Shown here: positions 48,015 through 58,636 of the stretch, piece by piece
Layout of the letters: each line of letters starts with the position of its first letter
Position numbering within the stretch: position 1 is the stretch's first letter
NCBI GenBank assembly: GCA_033220425.1
Contig: CM065651.1
Span: 4,526,001 to 4,590,000 of the forward strand
DNA: 64,000 nucleotides
From: Lepraria neglecta
Lineage: Eukaryota > Ascomycota > Lecanoromycetes > Lecanorales > Stereocaulaceae
Reading direction: 5' to 3'
Notes under the pieces: generated by a model
Databases searched by the model: none
What the model was told of the DNA's origin: nothing
Seen by the model: the letters and a program-made list of their open reading frames with translations, nothing else
Made by a program: the position numbers and the translations under genes

Positions 48015-48194
48015 AAAGAACTACTATAGCTCTGAAAGAGATGAACTCGACTAAAGAGCCAACTACTGGTGGGATACTCATACAAATAGTGCTCTCAGGA
48101 AGCACAGATCTCTCGCTATGGCCCATGGTCATGGCGCATGGCTGAAACCGTATCTGATCATGAGACACACTAACCCACAGTCCCACTGTAGCGA
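48015..48194. repeat. Split direct repeat, copy A1
   Basis: Direct repeat of 43826–44005, the less mutated copy. The frame at 47932–48186 (minus) lies mostly within this repeat and is not a gene. Confidence 0.9.
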
Positions 48195-48276
48195 GTTGTG
48201 AATTCGCGGCCTATTTGTATTCTGTGCAAAGTTCTAGCATAAACCACCGAATCATATCCTTTTCTGGATGCGCTAA

Positions 48277-48660
48277 CCCTTCAAGCCTGTATGAAAGCAA
48301 CAGTTCCCTCCTCTTAAACGCAGCTCATGTATACCATTGAAATCCATCAGACTGAGACCCCAACGTATCATGTCTTCTTTTGCATGCTCCAAACCTTCGA
48401 ACACTGCCTAGAACCAGCGGGCCTTTTTGCATGCTCGGTCCCTTCAAGACTGTATGAAAGCAACAAGCCCCTCCTCTTAAACGCAGTTCATGTACACCAT
48501 TTGAAATCCATTAGACTATAACACCAATAAATCATGTCCTATTCTATATGCTCTGCACCTTCAACATTGCATGGAACCAACAGCCTTTTCCTCCAGCCCT
48601 TGTGCATGTACACACTTGGAGACCACTAGACTGGGGTTGTGCTGTCGTGGCAATGGATCT
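48277..48660. repeat. Degenerate tandem repeats, ~117 bp unit
   Basis: Units begin at 48277, 48393 (truncated to 47 bp), 48440 and 48557. Each starts with (A/C)CCTTC(A/G)A and carries TATGAAAGCAAC, CCCTCCTCTTAAACGCAG and a CATGTA(T/C)ACCA-like core. The last unit is the most diverged and overlaps the 3' end of the neighbouring rhodopsin-fold gene. Confidence 0.7.
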
Positions 48661-50036
48661 CATCTGTTGCACGTATAGCATTCACCTGTATGGCCCCCAG
48701 CTCTTCTTGGTCCCCACGATCCTTCGAGTTGCTTCGCTCAATCCTGGTGGTTCTCTGGAAATGTCCATCCTCCCACATCTCCCAGGCTTCGCCATAATTC
48801 GGGTCCTCAGGGACGTCAGACATGCGGAAGAATGACTTGCCCACCCTAACAACTCGCTCTGGCGTTGGTCCTGCCCATGGCTGGTTCCACAGCTGCTGTG
48901 AAGAACTACCTCCGATGCCACCAAGGGCAGCGGCAGCACCAGATACTCGGCGTCGGCGTCCGAACTTTGAGCTTGCGAGCTTAAGGATTGGTCGAAGCAT
49001 GGGTAGGCAGGCGGAGATGACGGCGGCGTTAAGCTCGACGGAAGTCCAGATTGCGGCCTGGGCATAATTCCCTGTTGGTGTCAGCTGCTGAACCTGCGCA
49101 AACCAATCCAAAGAGTAGATGCTCACACGTGACGTCTTCTTGCGTCAGCTTGACTATGATGTTCAATCTGACAACGCTGGTGATGACGACACTATGCACT
49201 CTGGTCAGCTCCATTGATCTGTATCAATCACCAAGATCCTTGGCGTCACTCACAAGCTGCCAAGCAAGAATATGCCACTCAGCGCCACCTTTTGGGCCTT
49301 GGGAAGCTGTAACTTCCATATCAGAGGCATCGGCAAAGCCAGAAGGATGATATCAGTGGCGATGTTGGGAATAGCTTGGATGTAGAAGACCTTCTGAACA
49401 CCCACAGGGCAATGGCCAGTCACAGGTTTTTGATCCCAGAACCAATGGATCGGCGTACACGCGAAAATGAACAGCCCTTGGAAGACTATCAACCAGACGA
49501 CCGTCACGGTACCCATGAAATAGAGCGCTCTCTGGAACCAGATTATAGCTGGCATTCTGGCGGTATTCTCCGTGAAGATGCGCTTGTAGTAGAAGAGAAT
49601 CGAGAATTTGACCATGGCGATTGCGGGGCCGTAGAAGTTTTCGAAGAGGTACAGGATGAAGTACCATTTTTCCACCGCATCGGGGCCAGCGACTTCGACA
49701 TGTTTACCGAAGCCTTCGTGGACAGCTAGTTCATAAAACGCGTCAATTGGAGTTGTCGCTCGGAGAGGAAGATCAAATTGGCTTACCTATAAAACTGATG
49801 ATTGGCAGAGTCCCTGCGATCACCATCGCAACTATGATCGTGTAGTCATCCCATCCGAAACGCACTGCTGCTATCCTCCTGGAAAGCAATCGAAGGATCA
49901 CGGCTGTCGGGCTCAAGAATAGGATAATAACATTCGCCGCGATGAGCTTGACGTCCTTGGTGGCGTAGATGTTTTCAGCCATGATGTTGATATTTTCTGG
50001 GAGGAAAATTGCAAAAAGGTAAGATCCGGAAGTCAC
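48626..50036 (-). CDS. Fungal rhodopsin-fold integral membrane protein (SAT4-like)
   Basis: Four exons, 49787–50036, 49254–49725, 49127–49200 and 48626–49071, give 413 codons in frame (Met at 49982 is an alternative start). All introns are 53–61 nt with GT–AG ends. The family landmarks are RRIAAVRFGWDDYTIIVAMV, VKFSILFYYKRIF, PIHWFWDQKPVTGHCPVGVQ and EDVTWNYAQAAIWTSVELNA. About seven membrane segments are followed by a 120-residue hydrophilic tail. This family (fungal rhodopsin domain / SAT4-like) has no retinal-binding Lys and its role is unclear. A second member lies 1 kb away on the same strand, which points to tandem duplication, although the two are well diverged. Confidence 0.85.
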
Positions 50037-51039
50037 TGTTGTAGTGGCGAAATTTTATGAAGTTAAATGAGATACCGGTTCCCCGCTTTTCTTATCTGAC
50101 GCAGAGATGGTGTCACAAACTACCTGTTGCACAAGGATCCATCCAGATACCTATTACATGTCACCTGGGGGGAAATTGGTACCGAATTTCATCGTTGATG
50201 CTAACAAAAATCGAGATACTGTCTCATTGTGTGAATGAATTGGCCCTATTTCCACTATGCCGAAATATCCGGGAATATGGTAGTTTGAGCTTATTCATTG
50301 ACTTCGGCCAAAAAAAGGTAAATCTTTGGGCCGCGGCACCTGGAAGCGGCACCCGGAATTTACCAATGCTGTGATGTCGAGCTGAGTAGATTTGCTCACT
50401 TGAAGTATCTTCTTGATCACATTGTTCAAGTATCAAAAGATGGGAGTACGGAAATCTCATGCCCACAAAGGGACTAGCGTCGTGCTGATATGCAGGTACC
50501 CAGATGGAAGGCTCGCAGCACTAGCCGCACTTCGCGGAACGAAGCTTTCCGGGATCTGGCGAACAACTTTGATGGTAATGCTTGAGCCTAGAGAGGAACA
50601 ACCGTCAACTCATCACAGCAATGATTATTTTCCCTAAGAGCTTCCCAGCCTCTGCCGCCAGTGCGTTAATCGATTCTGCGAAGGTTTCGTGAGATATAAG
50701 GTAGTGAGGTGCGAAGCACAGAACATGCGTAGCGAGATGTGAGATGAGGATTGGCCCTTTCCGACTCTAGTCGCGATGTTAGTCAAAAAAAAATCACTCT
50801 TTGCGTGTGATAAACATCATCAAGGAGACAAGTGGAACATGGGCCATCGACGCCCTCAAGAATACATCTGTCCGTGAAAAACAAATCTCACGAATCTTCG
50901 TTGCCAAGGGGAAAAATAGAATCGAGCAATGCAATGCTTCATTTCCGACTTAAAATGCGTAAGCCATGACCATGAAACAAACATCTGATCGTTTATATTT
51001 AATCTCAAAAGCACGACTAGACTCCCACAAAGGGGAGGC
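50037..51039. other. Intergenic, nothing recognised
   Basis: About 1 kb between the tandem rhodopsin-fold genes, with short ORFs only. Confidence 0.5.
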
Positions 51040-52513
51040 CTAATTTTCCTCGCTCGTCATAGACCTACTAGAGCTATGCACCAGCGGATCAACCCAACCA
51101 TGCGGCTTCCCGAACCCGTCTCTAACCAACAACCGCGGCGGCTCCCTTATCCCCCTCTCAGCCCTCATCTCCTCAATCCTATACTCCACCTCCGTCCGCA
51201 CAGCAATCCCATGCATCGGCATCCCCAGCTCAAAATCCAAAGCATCACTCCCTGGCCGCCCCGGCTGCGCCGTCGATGTAAGCCCCATAAGCGATCTTGC
51301 TTTTCCATCTGGTGGCGTTATGCGCGCGAAACCTTGCCCGCGGAGTGTTCGTCTGTCTTCTGTTTCCGCTTGGTTGTGTGTGTCTTTGTAGCTGGCGTGT
51401 AGGTCGCCGGCTTTTCGGTAGAGTTTTCCGAGGATGGGGCGCATGAAGGGGAGGTTGGCGGAGACGACTCCGATGGTTACCTCGGCGCTTGTCCAGAGGC
51501 CGGGGGCGACGTTCGTCCAGGTTATGTCTGTTGGGTTAATCTCGCCGAGAGCGGCGAGACGGAAGGCGCTGATGACAACGACGCTGTGGAAAGCCAATAA
51601 CGTGTCAGCCTCGACCTTTGTGTGCGGGTGGTCGAGGGAGAACTTACACCCCACCAGTCAAAAACACAAAACACAGCCCCAACCTCGTCTGCGGACTAGC
51701 CTTCAATCTCAAAATCACCGGAAGCGGCTGTATCAACAGAATGATATCCCCCACCAGCCCCAGTCCAGCCGTAGCATCAAAAAACTGCGCCTCATTGAGG
51801 CAAGTGGGATGGATGGCGGGATCCCAGAAGCCTCGCACGGGCACGCATTGTAAGACGAAGCCAACGAAGCCGGCGATGAAGCAGCCCATGAAGAAGATGC
51901 CGACGATCCAGATGGACATGCGGAAATATTTGCCCGGGAACACGCGCCAGTAGAAGAGGAGGATGCCGAATTTTATTATTGTTTCGGAGATTATCCAGGC
52001 GAGGAGGAGGGTGTAGAGGCACTTCGATCAATCGAAAATGTCAGGGTGATGATTGGTATTGGTATTGGGGATGGGTTGGAGTACTGATGACTTACGATAA
52101 AGTAGTTCCGAGGATACTCAGGTGGAAGTGTATCCGCATGTCGGCCGAAGCCATAAGTGAGACCTATCATTTCCAGTCAACCTTCAGCCACCATCTTTGA
52201 GCTTGGAAACTGATTTTTAACATGGATGAAAACTTCACATACCAACATAATTACTCACACAAGGAATAATGGCAAACAATAACCCAATCCCAATAACATA
52301 ATCGTCCCACCACACATTCGCAGCCGTTATGCGCTTGGCGTATAATCGCAAGCCATATGATATAATCGCCAGTAAAAGAATGGTCGTCGTCACTCCTATG
52401 ATGAGGTGTTGGCGGTATGTGATATGGCTTAGGTCCAGTGGATACTCCAGCGGTGGTGGTTGACTCATGGTTCTGCTAAAGAGAAGCGTTGGAGAGGTCC
52501 GAAAATGCGTCAC
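51040..52513 (-). CDS. Fungal rhodopsin-fold integral membrane protein, second copy
   Basis: Four exons, 52243–52513, 52096–52163, 51648–52021 and 51040–51583, give 418 codons in frame. The second intron ends in the less usual AAG. Landmarks: YAKRITAANVWWDDYVIGIG, GLTYGFGRHA, ETIIKFGILLFYWRVFPG, PVRGFWDPAIHPTCLNEAQF and PTDITWTNVAPGLWTSAEVT. About seven membrane segments, then a hydrophilic tail of about 125 residues. A second Met at 52468 (MSQPPPLEY) may be the true start. Same family as 48626–50036, with the same order of motifs but modest identity. Confidence 0.85.
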
Positions 52514-53688
52514 GCCGTGGTCGCCGCTGCCTCACATCTGTGGAGATGCCTTGAGGAAGCCAAGAGGTGGAAGTGGCACGATGTACCAAAGTCTTCTAAA
52601 CAGGCGTTCCGTCACGATGAAGAGCAAACGTAGGTACTAGTCTGACGATTAGAACGCCTGAGCCGTCCCTAGTTTAACAAGTGTCTCAGAAGATCTACAC
52701 GGCGGATTCTTCAGTACTCCCCGTTCAGTAAACACCGAGAAACATATTATAAACCACACTGACTCGAAAAAAATGAACTAAAAGAAGGGCATGACGCTTG
52801 CCTCTCACAGCAGTATTATTTTCAGGCTGTTCGCCAGAAAATCTCAAGCTGAAGATACTTCGCAGACAGCAGATCACCCTTGCCGTATGCTCGCCGCTTG
52901 CCATCGTCACTAGCTCTGATTCCTTAGCACTGTTGTACTCCTTTTGTACATGCACGAGATTCCTAAGCGATAATTACAAGGTCAAGCATGCCTTATGGTT
53001 CGTCTGACAAATCATGTCGGACAGGGTCAGGATCGGGCCTCAAACGAACCCCCTACCCGAATCCGGATGGATATCGTGGCGTGTTCATGCAGCTAGGAGA
53101 TAAGAGGGTTCTGGCCAATAGGGAGGACGTGCCTGAGATTAGGAGCTCCAAGACGGAAAGGGATTCTGTCTGGTAGGATTTGAGTGATTTGGAATTTTGA
53201 ACCTCGTCTGTCTACACGGATAGGCTTTGTTGCTTGTGAACGCTCAAGGCTCTGCGCAGGCCAGGACATATTCGATGCCCATGTATCATGCATTTTTCCC
53301 CCTGCGCTACCTCGAGGTATGTACAGGATTACCTCGGTTACATCCACAAGGACAGTGATCGACACAAGGGAGCGAGGTGTGTGTGGGGTTTTGGGTTCGG
53401 AGCGTCGGAGCCTAGTCCGTATGATAAGGTTTGAGGTAAATTTTTGGGTTTAAAATACGAAGATGGGAATTTGGTAATTTATTGCTTATTGTAAAAGGTC
53501 TTTGTGCTTTGCTTGGATCTACGTCATGGCTTTTATCTCCAATGCGGTTTCTCTGAGTTTCATGCCTTACTTATAGCATTGAGGTCGTCCAATTTTCAAC
53601 TTTGTAATTTCTTGAGTCAAATGGCAAGGTCAGAAGCAAAGAAAAGCAGATCACCTAAGGTACATATATATTACACTTATCACCAGTA
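52514..53688. other. Intergenic, nothing recognised
   Basis: About 1.2 kb with short ORFs on both strands and no domain. It is the 5' side of the rhodopsin-fold gene and the 3' side of the hydrolase gene. Confidence 0.5.
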
Positions 53689-55121
53689 TCACAACCTCGG
53701 CTTCGCCTTCCCCCTACTTTTCATCCACTCTTGTACCTTCTCCTTCCAGTCATCCTCACCCACAGCCTTCTCCCCGTTTTCCTCTTCGTCCCTCTCCTCC
53801 AATACTCTCAATTGCGCTTCCAACCACCGCACCGAAACTTCCGCACATTCCCCAACCCCCTCGAAGACGCACAAATGCCCCGCTCCCTTCAATACCTCCC
53901 TCACCACAGCTCCAGCCTTTTCTCCACCACTCCCACCAACACCAACCCCCGTTCTCTCCATTTTCTCCTCTTGCAATTCAAGCGTTGCCATGGCGCTTTT
54001 TTCTGGGAAGACGTAGAGCAAGCTTGGTCGGAGGTGGGGGAGGTTGGCGAGTGTGATGGCGGGCTCGGGGCGGTAGAACGGGTGAGTTGTATGGGAGGTG
54101 GAAGGGTCGAGGTCTGGCGTGGATGGGGAGATATGGCGAATATAGGATCTTGACTCGAGGTTCTTGGGTGTTGTGAGCGTTATAGATTTTAGCCGCGTCG
54201 TCGCCGCCTCAGATGAAGCATGATGTCGTGATATTGGTATTTCGCGCAGCCCATATTCCAGCCAGAGATTCAGCACGCGCTCATCCCAGGAACTATGCGG
54301 CTTCAAATCTCGAAAATACGTCTCAGCTTCAGCGCGTGAAGGCCAATGGTCTTTTCGGTTATTGGTGATGTTGGCGAGGAAGATGCCTTGGGGGACTGAG
54401 GATTGGATTATTGGGTCGTAGAGGATCAAAGTGGTGAAGAGACGGGGATGGATTAGGGAGGTGTTTACTCTGGGGATGCGTTACTATATGCCCGGTCGCT
54501 GACTGGTGGGGGGGGGGGGAGGAGGTGGAGTGGATGTACAATTGTGTTCCACCGCAGCTGTGGCCTATGCCCACGACTGGTCGGGTCATTTGAGAGCGGA
54601 AGTGGTTAATCATGTGGAGGAGATCTCGGGAGTGGTCGAACCATGATGCTAGAGCTCATGTCAGCAAGTTTCATCGAGGAGCAGAGGCGGGAAAGACAAG
54701 ATGAGAAGGCTTGATGCCTCACTTACGGTCTTCTCCCTGGTGTTGCTCATTCAGCACACCGCTGGCTCCTTGATACGACATATCTGCCATCCAGATATTT
54801 CTGATCTTGAAGTTTGCACGTTTGGAATGACTAAGCATGTCATCCCAAAGCGGCTCGTATAATTCCTTCGCGTGGTTGCTTAGTCTTGGATGGTCCAATT
54901 GGAGTTACTTCGATCAAAACGCGTACCTTGGGGAATCCATTTCCATGAGCTGCAATGATGGTAACATCTCCAGCTTGTGGATTGAGGCTATTGAGTGGAA
55001 GGTACTGCTTTATGTCTAGGTAGAGTACGTCTTCTTCCCTGTGTCTTGTTGCTCGAGGGTATTCGCGAATGTGCTGGCATGGGAGGACATGGCTTTTGAC
55101 GGAGAAGAAATTAGTGGACAT
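53689..55121 (-). CDS. Alpha/beta hydrolase, possibly peroxisomal
   Basis: Four exons, 54927–55121, 54727–54865, 54540–54648 and 53689–54469, give 407 codons in frame. The third intron (54470–54539) contains a G/C homopolymer. Landmarks: VLPCQHIREYPRATRHREED, QAGDVTIIAAHGNGFPKELY, ADMSYQGASGVLN, SWFDHSRDLLHMINHFRSQM, nucleophile elbow GIGHSCGGTQL (Ser), ILYDPIIQ (Asp region) and GAGHLCVFE (His). This family includes the fungal 'toxin biosynthesis' hydrolases and Lpx1-like lipases, many with a C-terminal peroxisome signal. Here the end is KAKPRL, which is only PTS1-like. The substrate is unknown, and the neighbours do not form a clear cluster with it. Confidence 0.85.
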
Positions 55122-56072
55122 AATTGCAGGAAATGACATACGGTAGACAGCACTACTAGAATGATTAGAGTGCTTACCTTGCATTCGCTGTTCCTTCTCA
55201 ACTGGAGACCAATGACCTCATACGCCAAAGGCGCGTACACACGTGGATTCAAGGCAATGTGTGATCCGTGGTATGTTCATGCCTGCTTGGTATCGTTACC
55301 GTAACGGCGCTACAGTATGATAATCCAAGGTTGTTTCAGCTGCAGCAAGATCCAGCATTCGCAGACGCACGGGATCGTCATGTGTAGGCAAGTGAGCGAT
55401 CCAAGGGGACGATAAGCGAGGGGAGCTAGATATTTCGCCGATCATTGGATCAAAAGAGCTGGCAACCTCGGACTTCCCGAAAGGATCCTCAAGCGAAGAT
55501 AGATTAAAAGAACCAACAAATCTCGGGTACAGTCGTGCAACTATTGGCTGCCGTAAGCACTGCGAAGTGGAAATATCAGCTCGCACTAAGGTACGTTATA
55601 CGAATGTCCGTGTACGGCGTATGCTGTAGTAGGCATTCCAAGAAATGTGGTCTTCCAAATGGCGTGCGACATGCCGCCCGAGCCGGCGGCCGGAGAAAGT
55701 GGGCAATAGGGACGGCCCTCAAGCTCTCATTGGCTTCTTGGCGTCGGTCGTACCTTATTTTAGTGTGCTGCTGGATTTGACTCAGGCACCTTGCATTCCC
55801 AATTGACGTCAAAGTGCCACATGAACTGCTTTGTTCGCAATCCTTTTCTATCCATCTCCTAATCTTCTTTCGCTCTTCCAAAGCTAGTGTTCCACTGCCT
55901 ACCTATCGCGGCTTATTGACCACCGTGCATATTTAGTCTATTTTCCAGCATATAGGCTCGGCTCGGCTGGCATGCGTTTCAAATGCTGGCAATTGAGGCG
56001 AAGCCCCCCCCCCAGTTCTCTCCCGCTACTCTCTCCTAAATCCAAAGATAGTACTACAGTGACCATTGCAAA
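55122..56072. other. Intergenic, divergent promoter region
   Basis: Lies between the hydrolase start (minus) and the transporter start (plus). Short ORFs (for example 55296–55586, minus) have no recognised domain. A C-rich stretch just upstream of 56073 (near 56007) is typical of fungal promoters. Confidence 0.45.
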
Positions 56073-57461
56073 ATGGCGGAGGAGGAGGGAGAGATCAAGA
56101 GATCTAACAGCAACGAGTCAGATTCGCCAAGTCAAGAGACAAGCGAAGAGCCAAGGGAAGAGAAGATTGAGGCTCCCAAGCCGAAAGAGGGCAGGGTCAA
56201 TGGCGGACTTTTAGCTTGGCTTCAAGTCCTAGGAGCATTCTGCCTGTTCTTCACAAGCTGGTAATGCGCACCCATCTCATCGTCCAACCTCTCAAACATT
56301 CCTAATCAACATCTGTATTCCAGGGGCATCGTCAACTCCTTCGGCGTCTACCAGACCTACTACGAGAACAATCTCCTCTCCGCGACCTCCACATCCTCCC
56401 AAATATCATGGATCGGCTCCATCCAAGCCTTCCTCCTCGTTGTAATTGGTGTCGTTACAGGCCCAATTTTCGACAAAGGATACCTTCAACCTCTTTTGTG
56501 GGCTGGCAGTTTCCTCACCGTCTTCGGCCTCATGATGACTAGCATTTGCACAAAATACTGGCAATTGATACTCGCTCAAGGTGTCTGCGTCGGGCTTGGA
56601 AGTGGCTGTCTCTTCGTCCCTAGCATTGCTGTAGTGGCTACGTATTTCACTACCAAGAGAGCACTTGCTACTGGCATCGCCGTGGGTGGAAGCAGTATTG
56701 GAGGAATCATCTTCCCGATAACGTTCCGCCGCCTGCAGCCCATCATCGGCTTCGGGTGGGCAACGAGGGTAATAGGATTCATCACGCTAGCACTCCTCGC
56801 CGTCGCAATCGCCGTTATGAGAACACGCCTCCCGCCAAAGCCCGGCCGTTCGCTCTTCCAACCTTCGGCATTAAAGAACAAGACGTTCAGTCTTGTGAGT
56901 TTTGGTATACTGGTTGGATTCATCGGCCTCTACGTCCCTATGTTCTATATCCAAACCTACGCGCTCACGAAGCAGATCACAAGCAATACTGACTACGCTT
57001 TCTACCTCCTCTCTATCCTGAACGCTGGCTCTTTCTTCGGGCGAATACTGCCGAACTTCCTTGCTGACAAAACAGGCCCAATGAACATGCTAGTGCCCTG
57101 CACAGTAGCAGCTGGGACTTTATGTCTCGCATGGATTGCAATCACAGATGTCACAGGCGTTACTGTCTTCGCTGCGCTCTACGGTTTCTTTGCTGGAGCA
57201 TACGTCTCGTTACTGCCACCAGTCATTGTGGAGTTGACACCTGACATGTCTGTTGTGGGAACGTGGATGGGGATGAGTCTGTTCATTGGGGCATTTGGAT
57301 TGCTGGTTGGGAATCCGGTTGTTGGTGCACTTGTTAAAATTCCGAAAGGGCAATTTGCTGCTGGCCAAGGGTTTGCTGGTGGTGCTGTTTTGCTGGGGGC
57401 GGGGATGATGGCTGTTGCACTTGTGCTGCAGACGCGGCATTTGAAAAGGTGGAAAGTTTGA
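56073..57461 (+). CDS. MFS transporter, monocarboxylate-porter type
   Basis: Two exons, 56073–56260 and 56324–57461 (intron GTAATG…TTCCAG), give 441 codons in frame. An acidic cytoplasmic N-terminus (about 45 residues) is followed by a typical 12-segment MFS arrangement. It begins GGLLAWLQVLGAFCLFFTSW, then GIVNSFGVYQTYYEN, the motif familiar from fungal MCT-type porters. Later landmarks: GLGSGCLFVPSIAVVATYF, AVGGSSIGGIIFPI, PALL-free loop PSALKNKTFSLVSFGI, and FVAL-like end VALVLQTRHLKRWKV. Substrates of such porters in fungi are mostly unknown (carboxylates or secondary metabolites). It is on the opposite strand to the hydrolase and shares its promoter region. Confidence 0.88.
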
Positions 57462-58636
57462 TGTCGACATTATTTGTTATACTATGTAATACTCATGACC
57501 AGTATGGGCTGGAGTACGACGCCAAAACTACTGATTTTAAAACAGCACACCGATTCAGATCCGTTCAGATGCTGCAACTGCAATTTGCGGATAACTACAT
57601 TAATGATGCACCTATTCGAGAAGCTCTAGACTAATCTTGGTTGATAGCAGGCCTGGAAAATCCTCGGCTATTTTGGGCTATCGCAGTAGACGCTCAATAG
57701 GTAAACCCAACAACAGTCCTCTAGAGTACGTCACGATGTGAAAGCTGGAAAGTCATTGTCTCATCATTGTCCCGAAAGCTGTTATCGTTTGCTCACAATG
57801 CTCCCTAGCGCTGATACCCACCCCACCCGCATCCGTGCGCAATATCCAACGGTTTCTGGTAGGATTTTCTCAGCCTATAATCGCAGCGACTACCGTAGCA
57901 TTCTCAAGGATCTCACTCCGAGCGACTACGTAATGTCCCTTGTCCGACGCTAGTTACCCTGACAGAAAACGTACATTAGCGCTTACACCGCATCTGCACC
58001 ATGCCGATCCCTGCCCAGCGCTAATGAAGTCGATTAATAACATCTAGCGTTTCTTTCGTTCTGATAAGACTAGACCCTAAATGTATGTGATCCGCTTGTA
58101 CGTCTTGCTTCGGGTGTCACACCTCGCTTGCATCATTTTGGCAGGCTCATCGACTCGGTATGCTGCAGGTCCGTGCTACCCATGTGCTCACCATGCGGAG
58201 CAGGCAGTCGGGCTCTTGCAGCTTCGGATAAAGAGCCTCATCGACCTGAAAATCGAGTAAGCGTATATGTATACAACCTGAGCTCAGGAACTTGCAATTC
58301 AGCTGTTATCGCCTAGGAGTTTGAGACAGGCAGACGGAATGACGCGTTGGCGCGGTTAGTTGCCTACGTGCAGCGCCGCCCGCGAGCGAGGCGTTGCATC
58401 GGAAGGCAGCAACGTGTTCCCCTGGTCTCAGAAGTTGACAGAGACTAAGGCACCAGAAACACTTCTTGCTTCTGTTACACCAATAGGCCGAGACTTCAAT
58501 CGCTCAGCTCTAGAATCCTTTCACTGTCGCTATCAATATCTATAGGCTTCGTTCTTAGACTGTTGTAAATGCTCTCTTCTCCGATTGACTTAGTTCTCGA
58601 AAACTCAATTCTTGCAAACCCACTTCTCCCATACGA
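57462..58636. other. Intergenic, nothing recognised
   Basis: About 1.2 kb between the transporter and the ammonia-lyase, with short ORFs only and no tRNA-like fold noticed. Confidence 0.45.

Larger units (their letters stand above)
43623..48194 (-). mobile_element. Tyrosine-recombinase retrotransposon (DIRS order, Ngaro/PAT type), RIP-mutated
   Basis: 4,572 bp. On the coding (minus) strand the order is repeat A1 (48015–48194), gag-like, RT, RNase H and tyrosine recombinase frames, then repeats B1 (44006–44136), A2 (43826–44005) and B2 (43623–43753). This A1–ORFs–B1–A2–B2 arrangement of split direct repeats is the hallmark of Ngaro/PAT-type elements and rules out an LTR element. All reading frames contain TAG-type RIP stops, so the copy is dead. 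No target duplication is obvious, as expected for recombinase integration. Confidence 0.85.

Noticed and set aside
43623-48194. LTR retrotransposon with solo LTRs
   Set aside because: The two kinds of repeat are split as A1–ORFs–B1–A2–B2, and a tyrosine recombinase, not an integrase, is encoded. This is the Ngaro/PAT pattern.
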